Shown: in pieces, positions 9,818 through 21,900 of the stretch | Layout of the letters: every line of letters starts with the position of its first letter | Position numbering within the stretch: the first letter of the stretch is position 1 | Source of the DNA: Ascaphus truei | Taxonomy: Eukaryota; Chordata; Amphibia; Anura; Ascaphidae | NCBI GenBank assembly: GCA_036426205.1 | Contig: CM071574.1 | Coordinates: 16,266,698-16,330,697 of the forward strand | Length of the DNA: 64,000 nt | Direction of reading: 5' to 3' | Translations under genes and position numbers: made by a program | Notes under the pieces: generated by a model | The model's database searches: none | Told to the model about the DNA's origin: nothing | Seen by the model: only the letters and a program-made list of their open reading frames with translations

Positions 9818-12325
9818 GCATTGAGAGCTTGCTTGGTTAGTGGGCAGGGGTTAGGGTCAGGTCTCTGGATTTAGTCTTGTCGTGGCATGGAGAAGGGTCT
9901 GACATTGGGGACAGTGGAGGCAATTAGACTGGTGAGGTGGGTGACTTTGGAGGGTTTTAGAGAGACTTTAGGAAGTGGTGAGGGTAGGGGAGCTCATGTG
10001 TGTTGGGGAGGGTGGGGTTGTTGTAGACTAGAGGAAGGCTTGGGAGGTTCACGGGGATCATAGAATGTGATGGAGAAGAGATGAGTTTTGAGTTGGCTTC
10101 TGAAGATAGTTAGGAAGGAGGCAGATTAAATGTGGTGGGGGAACTTGTTCCATTGAGTAAGGCAAATGATCGGAATCAAGAGGAGGCACAGGGGGCTGGG
10201 GGGAAGTGAGGGTTGTGGCAGTCAGGGAGTGAAGAAGGCGTGAAGGGGTAAAGCGAGAGATGAATGCTCAAAGGTAAGGAGGGACAAGATCATGGAGAGA
10301 TTTGTAGACCAGTGTGAGGAATTTGAAGAGGGAACACTGTTGGATGGGTAACCAGTGAAGTTGGGAGAGGGGAGCCGTGGGCAGAGCGGGGGAGATTGAG
10401 AAGTGTACGGGCTTCTGCATTTTGGACTTGTTGGAGGGGTATGGAGGAGTAAAGGGGGAGACAGGAAAAGGGAGTGGGGTGAACAGGTGAAGATGAGGGA
10501 GTGGAAGAGAAGTTTGTCCGAGGAGAGAGAAATTAGTGAACAAATGTTTCATATGTTGTATAGGTGGTAGCGACAGGTGGTAGTAATGGTTGTAGTAATG
10601 GAAGTGATGTGTTGGGCGAAGAGGCAGGAAGGCTCAAAGGTGACTTCAAGGTTTCGAGCAAAAGGGAAGAGGGAGTTGGTGAGGGGGGAAAGGAGATGGT
10701 GGGGATTGGGGAGGATAGAAGGAGGAGGAAGCTGGAAAGTAGAGGACTTCAGTCTTAGCTGGGTTAATTTGTAGGAAGTGGGATGACATCCAGGTGGAAA
10801 TGGCAGAAAGGCAGGAAGAGATATGGGTGGAAAGTTCAGTTGAGTATAGTGGGAAGAGAAATAGATTTGGATGGCATTTGTAAAAAAATGGATGTTGAAT
10901 CCATGGAAGTAGATGAGGTCAAAGAAGGCGTGTAGAAGGAAAAGAGGAGAGGACCAAGGACGGAGCCTTGGGGCAAGCCTACTTGGCTTGGGTGGAGAGG
11001 ATGAATTGTTGAAGGTGAGAGAGTAGGAGTGGTGGGAGAGATAGGATGAGAGTCATAAGAGGGCGGTGTCAGTGATGCAAGGTTGGTGAGGGTGGAGATG
11101 AGAGTAAGGTTATCGACTGTGTCAAAGGCTGAAGAGAGGTTAAGGACGATGAGGATGGTGGAGAGTTTGGAGTGGTGAGCTTGGGAGAGCAAGTTATGGA
11201 TGGTAAGGAGAGCAATTTCAGTAGAGTGTGAGGGACAGAAGCCAGACTGGACAAATGGAAGGAGGGAATGGGTGTGGATGAAGGTGGAGAGTTGGTTGTG
11301 AACGATGTGCTTGACGGGTTTGGAGAAGTACGAAAGGAGTGTGATAGGGCAAAAGTGGGAGGGCAGGGTTGAGAGATGTTTTTTTTGATGAGAGTGATGA
11401 CTGCCGCAGTTTTGACGGAGTCTGGGTATTGTCCGCTGCATAGGGAGAGGTTGAAGAAGGAGGAGAGATACGGGAGGAGAGGATGGAGTGTGGAATGGGG
11501 TCAGAAGGGGGTGTGGTGGGATGAGAGCATTTGATGATTGAGAGGAGATCATTGTCAGAAGTTGGGCAGAAGGAGTGGGTATGGGTGGTTGATGGAGGCC
11601 GAGGGTAGAGGGGGGGGGGTACCAGTGGGGAAGGAAACACGGATTTTGTTATTTTTTGTGAGAAGTTGGAGGCAAGGTCTGTTGCTGAGAGGGGGAGGGT
11701 GGCTTAGATGAGAGAAATGGGGAGGATGGCTTAGGCGAGAGAGATGGGGAGGGGCGTAGCAGATTGTTTAGGGTGGAGAACAGTTGGCGTGGATGAGGTC
11801 ATAGTGATTTGATAAGGGTGTTATAGTATATTTGTTTTCGTGATTTGAGAGTGGAGATCTATTAGCGGAGGAGGGATTGGAAAGTGGCAAGTGAGGATGA
11901 GGAATAGAAAGATTTCCATGATGTGCGATGGGAGAGACGGAGTGTTGTGAGTTGACAGGTGAGCCAGGTTTAGGTAGCTTTGTGGTGGGATGTACAGGAT
12001 GGAGTGGTGCGATTGAATTGCGGGAGGAGGATAGTGCAGAGTTCAGTGGGAGAGAGGAAAATGATGTGAGTGGGGGGAGGAGTGATGAGGTGGAGGTAAA
12101 AGAGGATAGGTCAATGGATTTGAGGTTTCTGCGAAGGAATGGTTGGGGTGAGGGAGGAGGAGCTGAGATGGTGATGCAAAGGATGGTGGAGAGAAGGAGG
12201 TGATCAGCAGGTGGGACAAGTAATGTTGAGGGGGACTCGATGTGGCATCTTACCGTGAGGATAAGGTCGAGGGTACCTCCGTGTATGTGGGTGGGGGGAG
12301 ATTCAGTGAGAGTCCAAAGGAGGAT
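9818..12325 (-). mobile_element. L2-like LINE, degenerate (proximal piece)
   Basis: On the minus strand broken frames give, in 5' to 3' order: an endonuclease C-terminus (THIHGGTLDLILT near 12290), RT segments (QSGFCPSHSTEIALL near 11240; LNLSSAFDTVD near 11120; GLPQGSVLGPLLFSF near 10960), and a C-terminal LHWLPIQQCSLFKFLTLVYK block near 10300. The last block is characteristic of L2-clade LINEs. Several frameshifts and stops show it is dead. Its 3' end was displaced to 1765-1925 by the hAT insertion. Confidence 0.75.
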
Positions 12326-12342
12326 ATATATATATATATATA
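12326..12342. repeat. Short (TA)n
   Basis: TA dinucleotides at the upstream edge of the L2-like LINE. Confidence 0.85.
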
Positions 12343-12344
12343 AA

Positions 12345-12468
12345 GGCCCATATTTACTAAGTTGTGCTATGCCATAAGACATCTTCCGTCACAAAACGAT
12401 ACTTTACAGCACATTCAAGTGAATTGACTGTAAGGTGTTTTACAGCAGAAGACTGCTTAGTAAATATT
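12345..12468. mobile_element. Small palindromic MITE ('atttactaag' type)
   Basis: The left end CCATATTTACTAAG and right end CTTAGTAAATATTG are inverted repeats. A related fragment with TTATTTACCAAGC...GCTTAGTAAA lies at 26420-26475. Confidence 0.5.
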
Positions 12469-13510
12469 GCTCAAAGTCCCTTCAGATCTGTGGGTAGTGG
12501 GATAGCTTTAGATGTTCTGTGGTGTTCTCCTACTGCAGTCAGACTTCTAATAGAAAGATTCCAAGCTGTTAGCAGCGATGCCCAAAGAAAACATAACATC
12601 TGCAGTCTAATCCCTGCAGAATAACATTTTGTGAGGTTTCCTGTACTTATTATTTGACCACATACATAAACAAGGCACAATAAGTAGAAGCACTCCTTCT
12701 TTAAGCTGGCATGGCTTAGAGTTGTTACAGAAAATAAAATCTTCTACTGACTGGCTTGTAAAGTTATTTTATTTCTAATAGTTCAGTATAGTTACCTAGA
12801 ATAACAAAACAATTTAAGTGTGGAATTGCTGCATACATTAAAATACATTAAAAAAACGAATTTCCTCCCAGTAATGTGTTTTATGATGCATTACTAACGT
12901 AATATATAATTTACAAGAAGGGAGACTCCCACAAGTACCATAATAAGTACAGTATGACTCTACTAAAACACCAAAGAGGAAATGTATCTCAGCTCCTAAT
13001 TATAGACAGTGAGTACAAGACTTACATACTGATTAAGAGGTTCACTTCAGCTTTTCACTTCTGTGGCACAATTTGCACATGATCAGTGATTGCAGCTCTG
13101 ACCTTCTAAAATTCACTTGATACCAATAATATGTCACATATGTATATGTCACGGTCGCAAATCCTTTTGATAACGTCCCTTTAGTGTGTGAGTATGTGTG
13201 TATATATGTATGTGTATATATTTATATATATATATAATGTGAAAGATAATAGCACAAACAGTTAAGAGGACAGGCACACACTTTAGTCGCGAACATGAAG
13301 AACCAAATCAACAGAGGTATAAAAAGACCAAAGGTAACCATATAATGTAGTGTTATGTAATAACACATACTATCATATAATAATACACTGGGGTATAAAT
13401 GTTAAGAGAAATAGACACCAGTCCATTTACACTGGAGAAGAAACTTCTACAGCTGATAGTAATCAAAATGATGGCAACAGATCAGATACAGCTAAAGATA
13501 CAAAAATATA
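12469..13510. other. Unassigned AT-rich intergenic DNA
   Basis: No exon or RNA gene is visible. A TG/TA microsatellite lies around 13190-13235. Confidence 0.5.
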
Positions 13511-13518
13511 GTGTAGAG

Positions 13519-13702
13519 CAGGGGTGGCCAACTCCAGTCTTCAAGGGCTACCAACAGGTCACGTTTTAAGACTATCCCTGCTTCAGCACAGGTGGTTCAA
13601 TCAGTCGTTGACTGAGCCACGGATTGAGCCACCTGTGCTGAAGCAGGGATATCCTTAAAGCTTGACCTGGTGGCCCTTTATGACAGGAGTTGGCCACCCC
13701 TG
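13519..13702. mobile_element. Palindromic hAT MITE (CAGGGGTGGCC subfamily)
   Basis: Ends CAGGGGTGGCCAACTCC and GGAGTTGGCCACCCCTG are near-perfect inverted repeats, and the interior is also palindromic. The flanks carry an 8-bp duplication matching at 7 of 8 bases (GTGTAGAG at 13511-13518, GTATAGAG at 13703-13710), which places it with hAT. Confidence 0.8.
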
Positions 13703-13710
13703 GTATAGAG

Positions 13711-14533
13711 GCTTTAGCTCCACTGGTGGGCTTCACCCAGCTTCTGCTAAACGCTGGTGGCTCCAGAAGACTGGAGGAGGCTAGATGTGGACCCACTTCA
13801 CAATAGTGACAGAAAGAAGACTGGTAGCTTCGGTCCAGTGGGGCTGGTGTCAATGATGGGGAAAATGACAGAAAGACAAGATTCAAAACAAACCCAAAGT
13901 CAGTGAAATGCCTTAGTAGTCCATGCTTGTTTCAGTCCGTGTCTGCTTTCCTGACGTTACAAAATGCTGTGAGAAAACGTATGGCACAAATTGCCCTTTT
14001 CTATGTTTTCGGGCTGTTATGAAAAATAGCTGCACTAGGCTCCCTTGGCTTTGAAAACGTAGGCAGGTCACAGTTCTCCCTTTCACAATTCCAACACACT
14101 GACATTTGCGCAGGAAACATAATGTGCACTATGTAACAATAACTGTTGGCCTTTCTTCTCCTGCACTGATGACCATGACTCTAAACACATTAATAGAAGA
14201 CAGATCATGGAAGACATGTTGATCTGTAAGGCGGAGTCAACATTGAAACATTTGCTCACCATTTTTTTTAAATCATGACCACTTATATGAATCCTGTTTA
14301 CGGAAGTGGTTCAGTCCAACTTCTTAACTCCTTCAGTGATCCCTGACAGCTTTTCACACACATAATGGTTATGTTCTCATTTCCGTGCTGTCAGCTAGAC
14401 TGCTCTCTAAATCACCGACTCCCAACAAAGGTCCCCAATTTTTCCGCAGCATATAATGCTTGGATTTGTAGCTCTTCTTCTATGTAATAATGCAGTTACA
14501 TTCTTTTTAGTATGAATTTGGGAGGAGTGAGTA
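13711..14533. other. Unassigned intergenic DNA
   Basis: No supported gene or transposon terminus is visible. Confidence 0.45.
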
Positions 14534-14541
14534 GCTTTGTG

Positions 14542-15024
14542 CAGGGCCGCAGACAGTTTTCCCAGAGCCCAGGACTAGAGTTACGACCGGGCCTCCCCCC
14601 CCCCCCCCCATGTCAGCGGTCTTACGAGCCCCACCCATTTCGCACCTCACGAGCCCCCTCTCTCCCCCCCTTACCATGTATTTCTCTCCCCTCCGTCTCA
14701 CTCCCATTCTCTCCAATCATTCCCTCCTCTCAATCAATTACCCCACTCTCACTCAATCCCTTCCTCCCTCATGTATTTTTCTTACCCCCGTATCACTTAC
14801 TTTTTCCTCACTCTCTCCTCTCACTCCCCCCCCCCCCCCTCATCAATTACCCCTCTCTCACTCAATCCCCCTCCTCACACTTATTCCCCCCCACAAAATA
14901 CATATAGAAAAAAACACCCCCAAATACATATAAAAGAACACCCCAACCCGTCAAAATACATATAAAAGAACACCCCCACCCCCCAAATATATATAAAAGA
15001 ACCCCCACCCCCCAAACACACACG

Positions 15025-15066
<42 letters not shown>

Positions 15067-15517
15067 TATATATAACACAAATACATATAAACATCCACCC
15101 ACCCCTACATTTATCTACCTTTGGGATGGTCAGGCTAGGACCGGTGACTGTGGGGGGGCTGGCCCGCCGGTGCTGCAAATTGGGCACGACCTCTGGCCGT
15201 GCTGCCGGTCCTCTCGCCACCGGGCCCCAGCTCTCCCCAGCTGCGGGTCTCCCTTACTCTGTTCCACACTGAGCTGCTGGCGTGCACCGGACTCCCTCTC
15301 ATGCCGGTGCACGCCGGAAGCTGAGCCCAGCATTCTTCCGGCACACGTCGTCAGAGAGGTCCGGAGCGCGCCAGAAGATCGGCGTGGGACAGAGTGAGGG
15401 AAGCCCGCACTTGGGAAGAGCCGGGGGTCGGCGCAAGAAGCCCGACCCAACTTAAAGCGCTGGCCAGGCTCACCGCAGCCACCTGTCCCGGCTCTCTCCT
15501 CTCTGTCGGCGGCCCTT
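14542..15517. mobile_element. Non-autonomous hAT transposon, 976 bp
   Basis: The left end CAGGGCCGCAGACAG and right end CTGTCGGCGGCCCTT are inverted repeats. The octamer GCTTTGTG is duplicated perfectly at 14534-14541 and 15518-15525. The interior has C-rich low complexity (14588-15010), a (TA)n run (15029-15076) and a GC-rich right half. No transposase is present; overlapping open frames there are composition artefacts. Confidence 0.85.
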
Positions 15518-15525
15518 GCTTTGTG

Positions 15526-18500
15526 TATGGTGTGGCTGGTACTTTAAAATTGTTTATCGGTACTGGAACTGTGATTAAGATTATTAGACTATGACTAGAA
15601 AGGTTAATAATTAAAGTCTTACTTCTACAAAACTGATGTAATAGTTGGGAAAAACATAACAATTATTTCTGGGGGAAAAAATTAATACAATAATTATTTT
15701 ACAAGGTGATTTTTGTTCCACCAGTTACTTCCATAAAACTTAGCAGTCTCCATAGGGAGGAAACTGGCAAACTACTCTAGTCTAAATTATAAAATAAGTT
15801 CAAGCTTTAAGTGGGACTAAAGTAAAATAGACTCTGATCCAATATTGTAAGCAATCTTGGTAAATATAGTAAGTAGATCACCTCTACATGTGTTTCCTCA
15901 CTTTCAATCATATTATACACGTTATGTGAGCACTATTCAGACAGACATAAGGAAACCCCAAGTCGGAAAATGGAGCCAAATGTGATATAATATAATGTAG
16001 AAAGTCCTAACTACACTGCTACCAAATACATACAGCTTATCAATTTAACACACCATGATATTCTATATACAATTAGTTAATAATTATATTATTCTTTTTC
16101 CTTGTTATTTCATGTTGAACACTCACATTACACATAAAACAAAATAATACCAAATGCAAATAATTTGCAGTATTAAGGACAGCTTAATTTCAGGTTACTT
16201 CAAGTCTCTTTTTAACTACATTTATGATCCTTGAGTGACAATGACAGCTGCAGAATGTGTCTGTTCATGGAAACGATGACATAAGCACGTCAAGAAGCCA
16301 ATCATTTCAGAGTATGGTTGGCTGCTTTTTTATATATAGCAGCACTAAGTTGCATGCTAAATGGACAGTGTAAAGGAAGATCTTTGGAAGGTAAAGTTTT
16401 CTGTGCTTTTACCATCTATATTAATTTGTAAATCAAATTGTATGCATTACACATATTTTCACTTTTCCACATCAACCCCAGTTAACACCTACTGTATATT
16501 AGCTCTTTTGACTTTATAATGATTTTGTTTCACTTACATGTTTTGTCTATATGGTGGTCTTTTTACCAAACTCTCCCAGCTGCAATACTGGAGAAAATTG
16601 AAGCATAAAAGTAGCAGCAGATTTATCAAAGAAACTTGATCCCATTGAAAGCAATCGCTTCTTCACTTGACACATCTGGTGCAGATTCTGTGCATTGGTT
16701 TTGCTCCAGCTTTGCAGCTAGAAGACTTAAATAAATAAGCCCTTTTTACAGGGTTTAAAAAAAGGAGGCACTTCTTTTATCAAAGAATCTCCATGGATAT
16801 TTTAGAACTGTTCAGCACCTTGCATTTTGTGAACACAGATTTGCTCTGGCAAAGACTAATGGTTGTAAAAAGTATGTGAAAACAAAAACACCTTGGGGCT
16901 CTGTGTATCAAAGGTAGGCGTAGTCAGCCTTCTGTCTCAACTCAAATGCTGAAATATAACTGTAGCAGCGTCTATGTATTAATCTTAGTTGCGCCATTTA
17001 CAGGTATGTTCTGTGACGAGATGAGGCATGTATGGAGTGAATGGGAGGAGTTAGGGCGGGGTCACACCTTTGTATATTGATACAGATCTTTGTATTAAGA
17101 AACATGCAGCTTTCCTTGATTGACTTCTGCGTTCATTTTCTCTGTCACTTTCTTGATACGTAGACCACCATATAGACAGGCACCACCACACCGCAAAAAT
17201 AACGGCCTTTTAGGCTTCAGTGTTTTTAATCAAAAGTGCCGCTATTCTACTAAATGTTAGCATGAGGTGAGGCTGGTGTGTTTGTTTGAAATTAGATTTC
17301 AGTCTTAAGAAAGTGACTTGAGGTCTTTAAACAAATGTCTTTGGACTGTGAGGTTTTACAGCTTCTCACAGCATCATTCTGCTGCCACCTGCCTTCCTGA
17401 GCTCTGATAACTTCCCCGAGTGTCTGCTGGCACGAACAGATGACTGTTTTTTCTATAATGCAGTGTTTATTATGAAATCTCTGCCTGAACAGCTTTTCAG
17501 TAGCAATGTAATATATCTGAACCGTGAATAGAACATGACAAAGTGACATCCGGTGGGCTCATCTGCAACTCTTTACTCAGGATCCTTGTCTGCAGTTTAA
17601 TCACTGGATGATGAGACAATGAGGGAAAGCATGTTTTGGTTACAAGTGAAACACTGCACCTTGTACTGCACCTTCTTACCTGCTCTAACTCAAACTGATC
17701 CAACTGGCAAGCCCTTCGGAAGAAGCCGTCTTTCAGGGGGCTTCCTTAACCAAGCTTTGCTGAGATGTTATGCAGCTCACAAAAGCTCTAAGAAAATATC
17801 CATTTCTGTCTTTGCATTGATGCTGATGAGAGATATGTATCTACATTTAATAGCTGCAAAATAGAGGTAAAAGTTGTGTGGGGGAGCGGGGGAGAACCAA
17901 GAACCAGATTTACAAACAAAATTATCCCATTGCTCGCAATTGATTTTATTTTTGATAACTCCAGTGCTATTTTTTGCTTCAGTTTTACAGCCAGGACACT
18001 GATCCATGCCCCAAGTTATGTACGTATTTCCTAATTTGTAGCACTGCTCCAACAGATCAGTTAATTTATGGTCTGCTTATGTGTGCGCAAACAAACTGAC
18101 AACTGCATAATGCTGGGCCGAAAATAACCCTCATCTTACTTCCTGTCAAGAAAAATACTCTGGATTTCATTATTTACTAAAAAGAAGTACAGAGGACACC
18201 TTCCCATCCTAGTTTATTATCACAACTTCCAACTTAGACATTTGTGGAAGTAGTTTGGACAATGCAGGGGGGGGGGGATTGGGAAGTAGAAATGCTCCCA
18301 GGTGTTTACAGGTGTGGGGGAAAAAAAAAGGAATGAAATATGCAAATCCACATTTTCTTAGGAGAGAACAGGAAAAAAAAATAGCAGTGCATTTCATTAT
18401 TTTGACATGTACAACATTAAGTTAGCATGGTGTCATTGTCTCAGCTATCAAGGCAACCATTCTGTACATAAGTACAAACATACGCATGCACACACATACA

Positions 18501-18936
18501 GAGGAAATACAAAGATATTTACACATTCTGTGTCATGTTTATAGTTGGTTTTAAAAATACTGGTCAGTTAATATTTGCGGCTTTGATTCAACTGCTAGGA
18601 GGAATGACCAGAGATAACTAGTAAGAATCAGATTTGTAAAATGTAAAATGTTGAAAGTTTAAAATTCCTCTCATCTTTTGACTTTCTTTAGGGGATGAAT
18701 AATACACCTGCCAAAACATTCAGTTTTGAAAAGGAGCCTTCCAAAGAAGATAGTTGCAGAAGAATTACGGTTTTGCTTTCAGGGAGAATTCACAAACTTT
18801 TGTTGTTTTGTCTTTCTTGGTGATGTAACCATTGGAACACAATGTTTATAAATACACATTTTAGTTAGCAGCAGTCCAGGGATTCATAAATACAGTATGA
18901 TCTATATGTAATGTCTCTTCAAATGTGCAACGGTGG
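15526..18936. other. Intergenic DNA and probable ARL5A 3' UTR
   Basis: The part adjoining 18936 should be ARL5A 3' UTR. Minus-strand AATAAA hexamers (TTTATT on the plus strand) occur near 18213, 17944 and 17465, but none can be chosen from sequence alone. Pieces around 16600-16730 and 17900-18000 resemble small palindromic MITEs. No other gene is seen. Confidence 0.4.
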
Positions 18937-18985
18937 TCATCTAGCTTTAAGTCTTGACATCATCCATTCAAGTCCTTGACACAAG
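18937..18985 (-). CDS. ARL5A: ARL5A coding exon 6 (terminal)
   Basis: 49 nt after a strong acceptor (CTATTTTCAG). Encodes the C-terminus [15 protein letters not shown] and TGA at 18939-18937. The first base completes Gly164. Confidence 0.95.
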
Positions 18986-21900
18986 CTGAAAATAGAAGAG
19001 AAAAAAAAGTAACCTTTTTATCATGCAACTATACAATGTTGTTGAAAGAAAACCTGTAAAGCCGCGTCTACAGTGCCGTCGATGGCGACGTCACCCGTCA
19101 CCACAGGAGAAAGTTATATTTCGCAGGGCGGCGGCGGCACAGGTTTCTTGCCATTTGATTGGTTCAAGGGACGTCACATAAAAGGCGACAACCCTTGAAA
19201 AATAAAATTTTGCCGGCTACCAGTGTTCGCGATGTCGCCGTTGAGCTTACTATAAGCACACGCGGTGGCGCCAATAAATTTGTTTTCGGGCAATGTCGCG
19301 TCGCCGGCACTATAAGCGCGGCCTAAAGTAAGGGTGAGTCCCCAGTCTTCACTGTGGCACGCGCGCCTGGCAGGGCGGCGCATGCACAGCGCTACACCGC
19401 GATCGGCGGTCTGAGGGAAGGTTTGCGACGGGAGGGGGCGTGGCTGTGAGTTTGCAGGGGTGTGGCCATGACGTACCGCAGCTGGTTCGCCCTCATTGGC
19501 CACGCCCCCGCCGGCGGTTCAGCCACGCCTCAGTCGCAAATACTAATCTCAAATTCCCTTGCCTGCCTGAAAACCTGTCGCGCACCGCTGGGAAAGGTGC
19601 GCGAAAAGGTAGGAACAGGGACCGGCTTGACTGGGGGGGGGGGGGGGGCTTGATTGCACAGCGCACGCTGTAGTAGTTACTGGGACCGCAGCCTTACACT
19701 GCAAGGCTACACGCTTGACAAGCTTTTAATAACATTCTAAACTAGCCTCTCTGTGAAAAGCATTTAATTAGCATTGGGAAATGATGGGAATTTACATAGT
19801 TACATAGTATTTGTATATAGTTCCTGCGTAATTAAAGCAAGTTTTACAGACACCACAGTTTTTATTAGAATATATTTGTAAAAATTCACATAAGTATGTT
19901 CAATTTATGTTTAGAAAGAAGGAAGTATTCTTACCCTTCTCCGGTTAGAGCACAACATGCTTGGATATGCCATGGATGGTCCTTTACTGACGTTAACTTC
20001 AAGTATTGTGAGATTTCAGCTACAGTCATACACTCCTTAACGTCTTGTTTGTTCGCAAAGACAAGCAATCCAGCTTTCTTCAAGTCCTTAAAATGGAACC
20101 AAAAGCAATTTAAAAAAAAAACAAAAAAAAACACTTTTTGATTTCAAAGACTGTTGATGTCAGACCTGCCTCAGCAGTTGGCACTTGGATTCAAATAAAG
20201 TATACACCTTCTAAAGGCAGCCACACACACTAAGGCTAAGGCCCCGCTCCCAGAGTCAGCGCGCCCACACTGCATACAGGCGGTGCGCTGACATACACAG
20301 ACCGCGATATGCGGTCTGTAGGGAGCGGGAGCCGGAGGTGGGCGGGAGTGGGAGGCTTGACAGGGAGGGGGGCGTGGCTTGAGCGGAGGGACCCGCTACT
20401 CTCCCCTCCCTCCCTCCACGGGCTCGGGCTGGAGTTAAGGTAAGTAATGAGCAACACACACACACGCAGGCACTCATACACACACACAGGCACACACGCA
20501 GGCACTCATACACACACACACACACAGACAGAGGCAGGCACTCACGCACACACATACACACAGACACACAGACAGTCACGCACGCACTCAGGCACACTCA
20601 GACACTCCTCCCCGCTCCCCGAAGCCTCTCCTCCCCATTGGCTCACAGCCACACCACGTGACGCGTCAACGCTAGGAAACACCATTCTCTTGTGTCTCCT
20701 AGCGGCTGACGCGCCACAGCGTGTAGTGCTCTGTGCCGCCAGGGGGGATCGGCTCGGTGGGGATTCCCCTGCTGGTGGGGAACTCGCGACAGGCCGCCTG
20801 CGCCAACGAGCGCAGCGGGACCGAGGCCTAAGCCATTCTTCTCCCATGTTATATTTAATTATGTACATACAAGTTTGTAATGTAGTGGCCTGAAGGGACT
20901 CTTACAAGTTAAAAAATATCTAAAAATAATATTTGCTTAAGAGATAAGACTTATTTTAATGAGTCATTGGAAACTTGCAAAGATTGACTTCTATGACTTG
21001 CCACGTAACTTACCTCATGTGATAACATTTTATAGAGTTCTTCTCTTGTTACTGAAATCCTCTCTCTGTCTGTGCTATCCACAACAATGATCACAAACTA
21101 AATATTAAAAGAAATACACACAAATCAATGATAGTTGTGAATACAAGGACAAAAGAACATAGAACGCTTATAATATTCCTCCAAACAGATTTTTTTTTTT
21201 ATCCAACATAAGGAATTTATTCTGATCTATTACAAGATATGATTATTGTTCTAAAAAAACAAATGGTAAAGTTCAAAAAACTCCCACCAGGATCCACTAA
21301 GAGACGTGTACACTAACCCAGGGGTGCTTAAACATTTAAGTTTGCGCCCCTTCCCCTCCCCCCCCCCCACCTTACACCAGTTTCAGCTGCGATCTGTGGT
21401 CTGGGACGCGCATCCAGAAAATATGTCACAGAGAAGTGACGTCACTGTTCCGCCACATCAGACCCGGTGCTACCACAGTTGGCGTGAAGCTGTGTTTTGT
21501 GTTGGGAGTTAGTTTCAGCCCTGTGGTTGTTTAACATTGACGCATACTACTGGTTGTATCTACGAGAGAATCCAGAGTTAAAGACGGGGACACCTGGACA
21601 GCTGATCCACTATAGGAACCGGACAATCTGGGATTGCAGACGTGGAGTACCAGCCGGTGCGGATATCGAGGAGTCCGTGTCAGCAGAAGTGTGCGCCCTG
21701 TGGTAACATGTCCCTAACATGTATTGCCTGATATATTGAGTTTTGATGTACGTGCATATATTACCTTCCTTGCAACAAAGAAGGAAGGGGGTTAATGGAT
21801 TAACCAAGATTCATATGTGCACTCTGACCAATTGAGGGCTGGGAAATATTCAATCCTAGGGTGACCCCTAAATAGCCACTCACTGTGTTAAAAACTTGCT

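Noticed and set aside
10836..12382. Host gene on the minus strand
   Set aside because: The motifs are LINE endonuclease and reverse transcriptase (THIHGGTLDLILT, GLPQGSVLGPLL), broken by frameshifts.
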